64,000 nucleotides of DNA from Streptomyces sp. NA04227 (GCF_013364195.1 NZ_CP054918.1:4081001-4145000), one strand, 5' to 3'. Shown: positions 1 to 10,682, counted from the first letter of the stretch. Notes: generated by a model from the sequence alone, not told the origin. A program made the numbers and translations.

Positions 1-254
1 GATCCTGAAGTGGAAGGCGCAGCCGCCGCTGCTGACGGCGTAGCACTCGCGCACGGAGGGAACCGGAACACCTCCCGCGCCCTCTGTTCAGTTGTCCGGC
101 TGCCGCACTCCGGCGCGGCAGCCCGCAGCACCGGTGTGCCCGCCCTCTCGATCACGGACCTCGTGGCACGGACGTCAGAGGGTCGGCCCGTCCCCCACCG
201 GGGCCGCCGGCCGGCCGCACCGGCTCGGCACAGCTGAGCAGGAGGCTGACTCTC
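1..254. other. gene-free left edge
   Basis: No gene can be supported here. An open frame on the + strand enters from the left edge and stops with TAG at 41-43. It could be the last 13 codons of an upstream gene, but 13 codons cannot be tested. A GGAGG-type ribosome binding site at about 240-244 belongs to the regulator gene that follows. Confidence 0.5.
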
Positions 255-3149
255 GTGACGAACGTTCTCGCGCACGGCACCGCCGGACAGGACAGGGGTT
301 TCCCGTTCGTGGGGCGGCAACGCGAGTTCAACCTGCTGCTGGACGCGGTCGGGCACCCTCCGGCGGTGGTACTGGTCGAGGGCGAGGCGGGGATCGGCAA
401 GTCCCGCTTGGTGCACGAGGCATCACTCGTCCTGTCGGAGCAGGGCGGGCGGGTCCTCATGGGCTTCTGCCAGCCGCTGCGGGAGCCGTTTCCCTACGGC
501 CCGGTGGTGGACGCGCTGCGCAAGGCCCGCGACTGGCTGCCCGAGGCCGGCGTCCCGCCGACGGCCGGCGCCCTCGCCCCGCTGCTCCCCGACCTGGCCG
601 ACCGCCTGCCGCCGGCCCCCGCCCCGGTCGAGGACCCGCACACCCGGCGCCACCTGCTGGTCCAGGCCGTGCACTCCTTCCTCGCCGCGCTCGGACCGGC
701 CGTCCTGGTCGTGGAGGACCTGCACTGGGTCGACGAGGCCACCCGGGACCTGCTCCTGCTGCTCGCCCGCGATCTGCCCGACCAGCTCGCCCTCGTCCTC
801 ACCTACCGGGCCGAGGACCTGCCGTCCGCGACCCCGGTGCTCGGCTCCGCCTACCGCCGCCCGCCCGGGGTCGGCGGGAGCACCATCCGCCTCGGCACTC
901 TCGCCGAGGACGACATCCACTCCCTGGCCGCCGCGGCGCTGGGCCACCGCGCCACCCGGGCACTGGGCCGGGCTCTGTACCGGCGCAGCGAGGGACTCGC
1001 GCTGGTGGTGGAGGAGGACCTGCTCACCCTGCGCGAGCAGGGACGGCAGCGGGACAGCGACCGGGACAGCGACACAGTGGTGGACTGGCTGCACGGCGCG
1101 GACGCGCCGCACGGCCTGCGCGAGGCCGTCACGGAGCGGCTGGCCGCGCTGTCGCCGGCCGGTGCGGCCGTCGTGGACGCGGCCGCGGTGCTCGCCGTCC
1201 CGTCCCCCGAGCCACTGCTCGCCCAGGTCACCGGGCTCCACCCCGACGAGAGTGCCGCCGGGATCACCGAGGCGGTGAAAGCCTCGGTCCTGCGCGAAAC
1301 GGACGCGGGCCAGTACACCTTCCGGCACGTGCTGGCCCAGCAGGTCGCCTACCGGCACGTCCTCGGGCCACAGCGCAGGCTGCTGCACCAGCGGGTGATC
1401 GCGGAGCTGGAGACCCGGCAGCCGGTACCGCTCGTGCAGGTCGCCCACCACACACGCGCCCTCGGCGACCGGCAGGCGTGGCCGCGCCGGGCCGAGGAGG
1501 CCGCCGACCAGGCCATCACCATCGGCGACACCGGCACCGCGGCCACCCTGTTGCGTCAGATCATCGAGGAGCCGCACTCCGACGACGGCCTCCGCTCGCG
1601 GAGCGCACTCGCCCTCGCCCAGATCGGGACCCTCGGCGCGGACTACACCGCGAACGCGGCCCTGCTGCGCCGCATCCTGTCCGACCCCCAACTGACCGAT
1701 GCCACCCGCGGCGAGGTCCGGCTCGCCCTCGGCCTGCTGGAGGCCACCCAGGCAGGCGACCGCGCCGGCTTCCGCCAGATCGAGCGTGCCGTCGACGAGT
1801 TGGCCGGCCGTCCGGAACGGGCGGCGCGGGCGATGGTGGCGCTCGCCATGAACGAGTGGGACGGCGGGGTGGAACGGTCCGGAGAGTGGATGGACCGGGC
1901 CGAGGCCGCGGTCGCCGACAGCGGCGACGACGGCATGCGGGCGGCCGTCCGGGCGTCCCGCATCACCCTCATGGCCAGAGAGGGCGACCCCGGCCTCTGG
2001 TCGCTGCTCGAGCAACTGCCGCAGGAGTCGGAGAACCAGGAGGTCGTACGGCAGACCGCCCGCGCCGTGCACAACGCCGGCACCCTGACCGCGGAGATCG
2101 GCAACGACGCCCGGGCCCGGCAACTCCTGGCCGGCAACCGGCACCTGTCCGACCGGTCGGGCATCCCGTACCTGGGGGTGTACGGGCGGGCCACCCTGCT
2201 GAGCCTGGACTTCACGGGCGGCCGCTGGCACGGGCTGGAGGAGCGCCTGGCCGCCCTCGCCGACGAGTATCCCGATCTCATCCTGGTCAGCATCGAACGC
2301 GCCCTCCTGCTCGGCGGTCTGGCCGCGGCCCGGGGCCGGAGCGGCCAGGCGCTGGAACACTTCGGCGTCGCGGCGGCGTACGGCGACACCCACACCGAGG
2401 TGAGCGTGGCGCTGAGGGCGGCCGCCGGGCTGGTCGGCCTCCGGCTGGCCCAGGGCAGCCCCGACGACGCCGCGGCGGCGGCCGGGCCCGCCGTCGCCGT
2501 GCTGCGCGAGACCCGGGCCTGGCCGAGGAACGCAGGTCTGCTGCCGGCCGCGGTCGAGGCCGCCCTCGCGGTCGGTGACCGCAGTGGTGCCGAGCGGCTC
2601 GCGGACGAGGCCGAGCGCGCGCTGTCCGGACGCCGGACTCCCGCCGCGGACGCGGGACTTCACCTCGCACGCGGACTGCTGCTGCGCGACGCCGCACCGG
2701 CCGATGCGGCCGACCGGTTCGCGCGGGCCCGCCGGGCGTGGCAGGAGATCGGCCGCCCCTACGACGCGGCCCGCGCCGCCGAGCGACTCGGGCACATCGA
2801 GACGGTCACCCGGCCCGGCACCGAGCCGCGGCACCTCACGGAGGCACTGGAGACCTACACGCTGCTCGGTGCTTCGGCCGACACCGCGCGCTGCCAGCGA
2901 CTGCTGCGCGAGCTCGGGCTGGACCCGTCGGCGTCCCACCGCCGCCGGGGCTACGGCGACCGGCTCTCCCCGCGCGAACGCGAGGTCGCCGAGCTGGTGT
3001 CGCGAGGAGCGACCAACCGGGACATCGCCGGAGCACTCGTCCTGTCGCCCCGGACCGTCGAGCAGCACGTCGCCCGCGTCCTGCACAAGCTCGGCACCAC
3101 GCGCAAGGCGGTGGGCGAGGCGCTCCGCGACCTGGAGGACCAGCCCTGA
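255..3149 (+). CDS. LAL-family LuxR transcriptional regulator with AAA-type ATPase domain
   Basis: This 964-residue protein has the layout of large ATP-binding LuxR (LAL/MalT-like) regulators. An N-terminal P-loop NTPase carries Walker A GEAGIGKS at residues 43-50 and a Walker B-like VLVVEDLHWVDE at about 150-162. A long alpha-helical, TPR-like middle follows. A LuxR winged-helix domain sits at about residues 905-955, starting LSPREREVAELV and including the recognition segment LSPRTVEQHV. Such proteins activate transcription when a small-molecule inducer and ATP are bound. The GTG start at 255 is chosen because GGAGG lies 10 nt upstream and the P-loop domain starts soon after. The next genes encode secreted polysaccharide-active proteins on the same strand, so it may control them, but no operator is visible. 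Family assignment is strong; the target is unknown. Confidence 0.9.
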   Translation: MTNVLAHGTAGQDRGFPFVGRQREFNLLLDAVGHPPAVVLVEGEAGIGKSRLVHEASLVLSEQGGRVLMGFCQPLREPFPYGPVVDALRKARDWLPEAGVPPTAGALAPLLPDLADRLPPAPAPVEDPHTRRHLLVQAVHSFLAALGPAVLVVEDLHWVDEATRDLLLLLARDLPDQLALVLTYRAEDLPSATPVLGSAYRRPPGVGGSTIRLGTLAEDDIHSLAAAALGHRATRALGRALYRRSEGLALVVEEDLLTLREQGRQRDSDRDSDTVVDWLHGADAPHGLREAVTERLAALSPAGAAVVDAAAVLAVPSPEPLLAQVTGLHPDESAAGITEAVKASVLRETDAGQYTFRHVLAQQVAYRHVLGPQRRLLHQRVIAELETRQPVPLVQVAHHTRALGDRQAWPRRAEEAADQAITIGDTGTAATLLRQIIEEPHSDDGLRSRSALALAQIGTLGADYTANAALLRRILSDPQLTDATRGEVRLALGLLEATQAGDRAGFRQIERAVDELAGRPERAARAMVALAMNEWDGGVERSGEWMDRAEAAVADSGDDGMRAAVRASRITLMAREGDPGLWSLLEQLPQESENQEVVRQTARAVHNAGTLTAEIGNDARARQLLAGNRHLSDRSGIPYLGVYGRATLLSLDFTGGRWHGLEERLAALADEYPDLILVSIERALLLGGLAAARGRSGQALEHFGVAAAYGDTHTEVSVALRAAAGLVGLRLAQGSPDDAAAAAGPAVAVLRETRAWPRNAGLLPAAVEAALAVGDRSGAERLADEAERALSGRRTPAADAGLHLARGLLLRDAAPADAADRFARARRAWQEIGRPYDAARAAERLGHIETVTRPGTEPRHLTEALETYTLLGASADTARCQRLLRELGLDPSASHRRRGYGDRLSPREREVAELVSRGATNRDIAGALVLSPRTVEQHVARVLHKLGTTRKAVGEALRDLEDQP

Positions 3150-3164
3150 CTTCGGGCCGGGCTG

Positions 3165-3220
3165 CCCCCGCCCGGGTTCGCGTCCCCCGCCCGGGTTCGC
3201 GTCCCCCCGCCCGAGTACGC
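3165..3220 (+). repeat. 19-bp tandem repeat in the spacer 3150-3598
   Basis: A 19-bp unit beginning CCCCCGCCCGGGTTCG occurs at 3165-3183 and 3184-3202, followed by a degenerate third copy. The rest of the 449-bp spacer holds no gene. Its least GC-rich part, about 3350-3375, is the best place for the promoter of the glycoside hydrolase gene. No CebR-type operator was seen. Confidence 0.7.
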
Positions 3221-3598
3221 GAGGTCGCTCCCCCCGAGGGCCGGGGCCCGGAAGGGGAGAGCACCGCAGCAGCCGACCAGAAGCACCCACGACGGCACGC
3301 GGTGACGGACCGTCGGTGTCCCGGTGCCCGTACCCGTGATGCGGCGCCGATTAGGGATACGTATTTCAGGCTTCCCTGACTGGTCACGTGAGCTCGCGGC
3401 GAGAATCCTCTGAGCCGTCGCGTGCCCACCCACGCCGGACCACTCCACACCGGCGGCTGTTCTCACGTTCCAGCCCGGCCCACGCGTCTCTTGGCCCCGG
3501 GTAACACCCCTCGTCCGGTGCCGGACGGGCCGCCGGGCCCGCACCACACGCTCCACCCCACGATCCGTCCGCGCACCCTCATCCCCCGGAGTGAACCC

Positions 3599-5581
3599 AT
3601 GAGATCCGACAACCCGGCCCCCCATCGCCGAAGGCTCCAGACGCGTCCCCTCGTCGTCGGCGTCGCGGCCTCGTCGCTGGCCCTCGCAGGACTCCTCTGC
3701 ACCGGCCCGGCGGTCCCGACCGCCGCCGCCGCACCCGCCGCCGCGACCGGCGCTCCCGCGGCGCTGACCGGACCGCAGCTCGCCGCCTCCTGGACCGGCC
3801 CGCTGAGCACGCGAGGACGGTACGTCGTCGACGCGAACGGCGACCGCTTCAAGCTCAAGGCCGGCAACTGGTCCGGTGCGCAGGGCACTTGGGAAGGCAG
3901 CGGCGACGTGGACGACGTCGCCAACCACCAGGCCGACCAGAAGTCGAACAACATCCCGCTCGGTCTGGACCGCACCCCGATCAAGCGGATCATGGCCGAC
4001 TTCCACGCCCTCGGCCTCAACACCATCCGGCTGCCGTACGCCGACGCGATGATCAAGGACGACACCGTGGTGCCGGACTCCGCGGTCGCGGCCAACCCGC
4101 AGCTGAAGGGCAAGACCCCGCTGCAGGTCTTCGACGCCGTGGTGGAGGACCTGACCGCCGAAGGCTTCGCCGTCATCCTCAACAACCACACCACCACGTA
4201 CCGCTGGTGCTGCTCCCTCGACGGCAACGAGCGCTGGAACACCAGCCAGACCACCGAGGAGTGGATCGACAACTGGCTGTTCCTGGTGGACCGCTACAAG
4301 TCGAACAAGCGGGTGGTCGGCGCCGACCTGCGCAACGAGGTCCGCCGTGACTGGAACGACGACCCCAACTGGGGCTGGGGCAACGAGCACGACCTGTACG
4401 AAGCCTTCCAGCAGGCCGGCAACAGGATCCTCGAGGCCAACCCGGACCTGCTGATCATCATGGAGGGCATCAACTGGCAGGGCATCCCCCAGGCCATGTT
4501 CCCGCACGGCCGGCCGACGCTCACCCCGGTCCGTAACCTCTCCAACACCCTGATCAACTCGGGCAAGCTGGTCTACTCCGCGCACTTCTACGGTTTCACC
4601 GGCCCCAACCACACCGGCTCGACCGGTGGTTGGCAGAACGGAGAGACCAACGACCCGCGCTACCGCGACCTCAGCCCCGAGGACCTGGTCAAGGTCGTCA
4701 ACGACCAGGCCCTGTTCGTCACCCAGGAGGGCCAGCACTTCACCGCTCCCGTCTGGGTCAGCGAGTTCGGCACGGGCGGGCGAGGCCAGAGTGACGAGAA
4801 GGAGAAGGACTGGTTCAACCGCTTCACCGACATCCTGGTGGAGAACGACACCGACTTCGCCGTCTGGCCGCTGACCGGCTGGAGCACCGACGGCAAGCCC
4901 AACGACAACTGGGCGCTGATCTCCTACGACTCCGCCGGCAAGCGGCAGAGCGTCCTCGACTCCGGCGACTGGCGCACCACCTCCTGGAACAAGCTCGTCA
5001 ACGCCACCGGCAAGACCGGCCAGGTCGCCGAGGTCAGCCACTGGAACATGCTCAACCTCGACTACGGCGACCAGAACGCCTCCGCCACCATGCGAGAGCA
5101 GGCGGACTGGAGCGAAGGCAACCGCAAGGGCAACTGCCCCGACAGCCAGCGCCTCGTCGCCCTCGCCCGCAGCAACAACCGCGGCCTGTGCACCGACGCC
5201 AACCAGCCCGAAAAGGGCGACGGCATGTGGACCACCGTCATCGACGAGCGCTACGTCAAGAACGGCGACTGGGCCAGCGGCTACAACAAGCTCGAATGCC
5301 CCGAGAACACCTTCGCCGTCGGCTACAGCGTCAACGGCAACTCGATGGCCGCCCTGCTCTGCGCCCCCTCCGCCGAGCCGTTGCCCACCACGAACCGGCT
5401 GGCCTGGTTCGACCACGGCGACAACCGGCCGGACAGCGGCGGGTCCAACGCCAGCGACTGGGCGCCCGGTGCCTACAAGGGCCAGTGCAAGGACGACGAG
5501 TACCTCGCCGGGGTCGCCTACACCTGGAAGTGGAACCACGGCGGGGCCCCCGACGCCCTGCTCTGCCGCCCGCTCGACTGA
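3599..5581 (+). CDS. secreted glycoside hydrolase family 5 (cellulase-like)
   Basis: The 660-residue product starts with a Sec signal peptide: a basic N-terminus with RRR, a hydrophobic stretch, then an Ala-rich region ending near residue 45. The catalytic domain (about 60-460) has the GH5 fold signature LNTIRLPYADAM. The likely acid/base Glu247 is in LRNEV, and the likely nucleophile Glu389 is in VWVSEFGTGG; their spacing is typical of GH5. This predicts hydrolysis of beta-1,4-glucan or a related polysaccharide outside the cell. The C-terminal 190 residues contain paired cysteines (KGNCPDSQ, RGLCTD, KLECPENTF, KGQCKDDEYLAG) and two related halves. It is probably an accessory binding module, not a CBM I recognise. 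The ATG at 3599 is preferred over an upstream in-frame start because it has CCGGAG before it and gives the signal peptide. Substrate is not determined. Confidence 0.88.
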   Translation: MRSDNPAPHRRRLQTRPLVVGVAASSLALAGLLCTGPAVPTAAAAPAAATGAPAALTGPQLAASWTGPLSTRGRYVVDANGDRFKLKAGNWSGAQGTWEGSGDVDDVANHQADQKSNNIPLGLDRTPIKRIMADFHALGLNTIRLPYADAMIKDDTVVPDSAVAANPQLKGKTPLQVFDAVVEDLTAEGFAVILNNHTTTYRWCCSLDGNERWNTSQTTEEWIDNWLFLVDRYKSNKRVVGADLRNEVRRDWNDDPNWGWGNEHDLYEAFQQAGNRILEANPDLLIIMEGINWQGIPQAMFPHGRPTLTPVRNLSNTLINSGKLVYSAHFYGFTGPNHTGSTGGWQNGETNDPRYRDLSPEDLVKVVNDQALFVTQEGQHFTAPVWVSEFGTGGRGQSDEKEKDWFNRFTDILVENDTDFAVWPLTGWSTDGKPNDNWALISYDSAGKRQSVLDSGDWRTTSWNKLVNATGKTGQVAEVSHWNMLNLDYGDQNASATMREQADWSEGNRKGNCPDSQRLVALARSNNRGLCTDANQPEKGDGMWTTVIDERYVKNGDWASGYNKLECPENTFAVGYSVNGNSMAALLCAPSAEPLPTTNRLAWFDHGDNRPDSGGSNASDWAPGAYKGQCKDDEYLAGVAYTWKWNHGGAPDALLCRPLD

Positions 5582-5729
5582 CCTGACCCTCCGGCAGTTC
5601 CACGTTCCCTCGCCAGAAGAACCACACGGTCGAGACCTGCGTCCCGTGGCACCCGCGCGTACCCGGACCCGGGCGAGTTCCGTCCGTAGAACGCGTCCCC
5701 CAACCCTCCACCGAAGGTGACTCAACGTC

Positions 5730-7001
5730 ATGTCCATCAGAAGGAAGACCGCGACCGTCCTCGCGACCGGCTCGATACTCGCGCTCAGCGGCCTGGCAGC
5801 CGCACCCGCGGCGAACGCCGACACCGCCGGGGCGACCCGGCCCGCCCCTCCCTCCGCCGTCGTCACCGGTGCCGGCGGAAATCAGCTCGTCTCCTACGAC
5901 CCCGCCACCGGCCGCGCCGTGCTGACCACCGGCACCGCGTCCACCATGAACCGGACCGCCTCCGGCACCAAGGCCGGTAGCGTCAAGGTCGGCCAGGTCA
6001 TCGACAGCCTGCCCTGCGCGGCGGCTCCGGAGGGCGCGCTGCTCGTCGTCACGGACGTGCAGAAGGCCAAGGGCGGCAGGCAGACCGTCAGCACCCGCCC
6101 GGCCGCCATCAACGAACTGCTGGGCGACAAGTCCGCCGCCGTGCACACCGCGGTGACTCCGTCGAGCCTCAAGGTCACCTCCGAGCTGCCCGGCCTCAAG
6201 GTCAGCTATGTGCCGAGAATCGACGGCGCCTCGGCCTCCGCCTCGATGGACCTGAACCTGAGCGCCGACACCAAAATCCCGCTGCCGGACGGCGGTTCGG
6301 CCGACTTCTCCGGCTCCGTCTCGCTCAACCCGAGCATCGACTTCGACTACCAGGGCGCCGCGATCGACGTCCAGAAGGCGCAGGTGAGCTTCAACACCGA
6401 CGCCGAGGCGAAGTGGCGCGTCGCGGGCACGTTCAAGGCACTCAACAGCTCGGTCAAGATCCCGATCGCCAGCCTCAAGGCCTCGCCCGTCGTCTGGGTG
6501 GGCCCGGTGCCGGTGGTCGTGAACACGGACCTCACGCTCTACGCCCACATCACGGCCGAAGGGACCGTCACCGTCGACACCGAGCAGAGCTACACCGACA
6601 ACTGGGGCGTGCACGCCGGTTACACGAAGCAGGACGGCTGGACCGCGGGCTCCGATTCCGGCGCGCCCGACCTCTCGCCGGTGACGGGCTCGGTGTCCGG
6701 CCACGGCGACATCCGCACCGGCCTGATGACCGAGGGCACGATCGCCATCTTCGACAGCCTGGGCGTGAAGGCCCACATCGAGCCGTACCTGCGCACGGTG
6801 GTCTCCGGCAAGGCCACGTTCGACGGCGAGGGCGGCGTCCAGTCACAGACCGGACCGCTCGAACTCTACGGCGGCGTCGACATCGGCGGCGCGCTGATGG
6901 CCCGCCTCAGGATCCTGGGCACCACGCTGTTCGAAAAGGAACTGCCGTTCACCGTCTACCGCGAGGAATGGCCGCTGCTGACCACCGAGGCGACCGCGTA
7001 G
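5730..7001 (+). CDS. secreted protein of unknown function
   Basis: The 423-residue product has a clear Sec signal peptide (MSIRRKTATVLATGS..., Ala-x-Ala cleavage near residue 30). The mature part is rich in Thr, Ser, Val and Gly with alternating hydrophobic residues and no Cys-rich or catalytic motif I recognise, suggesting a mostly beta-strand fold. A GAAGGTGA ribosome binding site precedes the ATG. The gene follows the GH5 gene on the same strand after 148 bp, so both may serve extracellular polysaccharide use, but this rests only on position. A tandem repeat follows its stop codon. I do not recognise the family. Confidence 0.8.
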   Translation: MSIRRKTATVLATGSILALSGLAAAPAANADTAGATRPAPPSAVVTGAGGNQLVSYDPATGRAVLTTGTASTMNRTASGTKAGSVKVGQVIDSLPCAAAPEGALLVVTDVQKAKGGRQTVSTRPAAINELLGDKSAAVHTAVTPSSLKVTSELPGLKVSYVPRIDGASASASMDLNLSADTKIPLPDGGSADFSGSVSLNPSIDFDYQGAAIDVQKAQVSFNTDAEAKWRVAGTFKALNSSVKIPIASLKASPVVWVGPVPVVVNTDLTLYAHITAEGTVTVDTEQSYTDNWGVHAGYTKQDGWTAGSDSGAPDLSPVTGSVSGHGDIRTGLMTEGTIAIFDSLGVKAHIEPYLRTVVSGKATFDGEGGVQSQTGPLELYGGVDIGGALMARLRILGTTLFEKELPFTVYREEWPLLTTEATA

Positions 7002-7009
7002 GACCGACC

Positions 7010-7093
7010 GGGCGCCGACCGTACGACACCGGGCGCCGACCGTACGACACGGGGCGCCGACCGTACGACACGGGGCGCCGACCGTATGACACG
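7010..7093 (+). repeat. 21-bp tandem repeat, four copies
   Basis: Four head-to-tail copies of a 21-bp unit (core GGGCGCCGACCGTACGACAC) lie at 7010-7030, 7031-7051, 7052-7072 and 7073-7093, nine bases after the stop of the secreted-protein gene. Copies differ at single bases. GGCGCC inside each unit is a palindrome, but no long hairpin forms. It lies between converging genes, so it may simply be a minisatellite. Confidence 0.9.
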
Positions 7094-7169
7094 GGGCGCG
7101 GAGCGACCCTCAGTACTCGCTCCGCGCCCCGCGGCAGCCGGGCCCCTCAACCCTGGCGGTGACCGGGCC

Positions 7170-7286
7170 TCAGTCCCGGTCGTAGGTGTGGAACCCGCGG
7201 CCGGTCTTGCGGCCGAGGAGTCCCGATTCGACCATGGCGCCCATCCGGCCTCCGCCGACAACGCCCACGCGCTCGATCGCGGTCAC
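7170..7286 (-). pseudogene. 3-hydroxyacyl-CoA dehydrogenase remnant (internal deletion)
   Basis: This 38-codon frame joins the two ends of a 3-hydroxybutyryl-CoA dehydrogenase-type protein. It opens with the start of the NAD-binding Rossmann fold (RVGVVGGGRMGA) and passes directly into the family's C-terminal signature GLLGRKTGRGF. The roughly 240-280 residues between, including the catalytic His/Glu, are gone. The frame is intact across the junction. Its GTG start overlaps the malate synthase stop as GTGA, the arrangement expected of an operon partner. In other streptomycetes, from family knowledge, aceA-aceB is often followed by such a gene. The product cannot be an active dehydrogenase. 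Confidence 0.85.
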
Positions 7287-8884
7287 GTCGGCTCCCCGGT
7301 ACGGCGTACGAGGTGGCGGGTGTAGGCGTCGGGGGTGAAGAAGGCGGGCAGGTCCCGGCCGAGGGCGACGCGTTCGAAGACGGCGCGGGACTCGTCCGCG
7401 AGCGCCGCCGGGTCCTCCTCGGTCAGCGCGGCCGTCTCCTCGTCGAGCAGCCGCAGCACCGTCTCGCGCTCGACGACCTGATGCCGCAGCCACTGCCAGA
7501 TCTGCACCCGGGCGATCTCCGCGGTCGCGGCGTCCTCCATCAGCCCGTACAGCGCGACGGCTCCGTGGCCGCGCAGCCAGGCGTCGAAGTAGCGCAACGA
7601 GACGGCGATGTTGGTACGGACGCCGTCGGGGGTCGGCGGTCCGCTGATACGGCGCACCGACAGCAGGTCCGCCGCGGTCACCCCCACGTCGTCACGGACG
7701 CGCTCGACCTGGTGGGGGCGTTCGCCGAGTACCGCGTCGAAGACGGTGCGGCAGACGGGGACCAGGCCGGGGTGGGCGACCCACGAGCCGTCGAAGCCCG
7801 CCTCGGCCTCGCGCTCCTTGTCCAGCCGCACCCTCGCGAGCGCCGCCTCGTTCGCCACCGCGTCCCGGCTCGGGACGTGCGCGGCCATGCCGCCGATGGC
7901 GTGCGCTCCGCGCTTGTGGCAGGTGCGTACGAGCAGTTCGGTGTAGGCGTGCATGAACGGGGCGGTCATCGTGACCTTGGCGCGGTCGGGCAGCAGGAAG
8001 TCGGTCCGGTGCCCGAAGGTCTTGATCAGGCTGAAGAGGTAGTCCCAGCGGCCCGCGTTCAGACCGGCGCTGTGCTCGCGCAGCTCGTAGAGGATCTCCT
8101 CCATCTCGAAGGCCGCGGTGATCGTCTCGATCAGGACGGTGGCGCGGATGGTGCCGCGCGGGATGCCGAGGAGCTCCTGCGCGAGGACGCACACCTCGTT
8201 CCACAGCCGTGCTTCGTACCGGTTCTCCAGCTTGGGCAGGTAGAAGTACGGGCCGTGTCCGGCGTCGATCTGCCGCTGCGCGCAGTGGAAGAAGTACAGG
8301 CCGAAGTCCACCAGCGAGGCGGGCGCGGGACGGTCGTCGACAAGGAGGTGGTCCTCGGTGAGGTGCCAGCCGCGGGGGCGCACGACGATGGTCGCGAGCT
8401 GCTCGCCGAGCCGGTACTCCTTGCCCTCGGGCGTGGTGAAGTCGATCCGGCGCTCGATGGCGTCGAGCAGATTGAGCTGACCCTGGACCACGTTGTCCCA
8501 GGTGGGCGAGGTCGCGTCCTCGAAGTCGGCCATCCATACGCGGGCGCCCGAGTTGAGGGCGTTGATGGTCATCCTGCGTTCCGGCGGGCCGGTGATCTCC
8601 ACGCGGCGGTCGGTCAGTCCGGGCGCGGGCGGCGCGACGCGCCAGGAGTCGTCCGCGCGGACACCTCCGGTGGCGATCGGGAAGTCGAGCGGGGAGCCGG
8701 AGGTCAGCCGGGACGCGTGACGCCCGCGCTCCTTGAGGAGTTCCAGGCGGCGCTCGTGGAAGGCGGCGACGAGCCGGCCGACGAATTCCAGGGCCTGGGG
8801 CGTGAAGATCTCGTCGAAGCGGTCACCCGGTGCGTCGAGGACCTGGACGCGGTGCGTCAGTGCGTTGGTGGTGCCTGTGGACAT
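7283..8884 (-). CDS. aceB: malate synthase A
   Basis: The 533-residue protein is a full-length malate synthase A, condensing glyoxylate and acetyl-CoA to malate in the cytoplasmic glyoxylate shunt. Family motifs include RMTINALNSGARVWMADFED, VVRPRGWHLTEDH, FYLPKLENRYEARLWNEV, ATVLIETI and AHAIGGMAAHVPSRD. The Arg in VRPRGWH and the Asp/Glu residues of these blocks are the known substrate and Mg2+ ligands. The ATG at 8884 has GAGGAG 8 nt upstream. It lies downstream of aceA on the same strand, separated by a 272-bp repetitive purine-rich spacer, and its stop overlaps the start of a deleted dehydrogenase gene. It is probably controlled by the RamB-type regulator encoded divergently from aceA. 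Confidence 0.97.
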   Translation of the reverse strand: MSTGTTNALTHRVQVLDAPGDRFDEIFTPQALEFVGRLVAAFHERRLELLKERGRHASRLTSGSPLDFPIATGGVRADDSWRVAPPAPGLTDRRVEITGPPERRMTINALNSGARVWMADFEDATSPTWDNVVQGQLNLLDAIERRIDFTTPEGKEYRLGEQLATIVVRPRGWHLTEDHLLVDDRPAPASLVDFGLYFFHCAQRQIDAGHGPYFYLPKLENRYEARLWNEVCVLAQELLGIPRGTIRATVLIETITAAFEMEEILYELREHSAGLNAGRWDYLFSLIKTFGHRTDFLLPDRAKVTMTAPFMHAYTELLVRTCHKRGAHAIGGMAAHVPSRDAVANEAALARVRLDKEREAEAGFDGSWVAHPGLVPVCRTVFDAVLGERPHQVERVRDDVGVTAADLLSVRRISGPPTPDGVRTNIAVSLRYFDAWLRGHGAVALYGLMEDAATAEIARVQIWQWLRHQVVERETVLRLLDEETAALTEEDPAALADESRAVFERVALGRDLPAFFTPDAYTRHLVRRTGEPT

Positions 8885-8943
8885 ACGGGTCTCCTCGTTG
8901 GGACCGGTGGACCGGCGGGAGCGGCGGGACCAGGGACGGTGGG

Positions 8944-9079
8944 AGCAGGAAGCAGGAAGCAGGAAGCAGGAAGCAGGGAGCAGGAAGCAGGAAGCCGGAA
9001 ACGGATCGAGCAGGGAACGGATCGAGCAGGGAACGGAGGGAGCGGGGAGCGGAGGGAGCGGGGAGCGGTGGGAGCCGGG
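8944..9079 (+). repeat. 7-bp x8 then 16-bp x5 tandem arrays between aceB and aceA
   Basis: Eight 7-bp units (AGCAGGA with variants) run from 8944 to 8999, followed without a gap by five 16-bp units (AACGGATCGAGCAGGG and relatives) from 9000 to 9079. The + strand is almost pure purine over about 130 bp, so the aceA-aceB transcript would be pyrimidine-rich here. The tract lies between two genes of the same pathway and strand. Confidence 0.9.
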
Positions 9080-9156
9080 TGTGGAAGCGGAGACACGCCG
9101 GCCCCCACCTGTATGCGGGGCTGTCCGGCCGGGGGCGCCCCCGGCCGACGGGGTGC

Positions 9157-10452
<1,296 letters not shown>

Positions 10453-10682
10453 GACCGTCTCCTGTTTCGGGTCGAGATCGAAGATCTGTGAAGGGTGCGA
10501 AGAAGACCGAGCGGCCTTCTGTGTGATGCGGCCCCGCCGGGCCGCGTCCCGCCAAGTGGGCTGGGACCGTCGGTCGACGGATGACAGGAAGAGCCGGGAT
10601 CTCCGACGTCAGGGCATGAATCGCGCCCGGTTCACCGATGCCGCACCGGGATTCCGGCGGGGCCGCACTACGACTCTGACAG

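Noticed and set aside
2..43. C-terminal end of an upstream gene (13 codons then TAG)
   Set aside because: Too short to test; no domain or codon-bias evidence either way.
423..3290. Very long open frame on the minus strand across the LuxR-type gene
   Set aside because: Frame opposite a high-GC gene; its codon positions lack the expected third-position G/C bias and the LAL protein on the other strand has clear domains.
2951..5866. 971-codon minus-strand frame across the GH5 gene
   Set aside because: Shadow of the GH5 gene; low-complexity Val/Gly/Ala composition and no recognisable domain.
8944..9079. Possible CRISPR array
   Set aside because: The units are directly abutting with no unique spacers, and no cas gene exists in the window.
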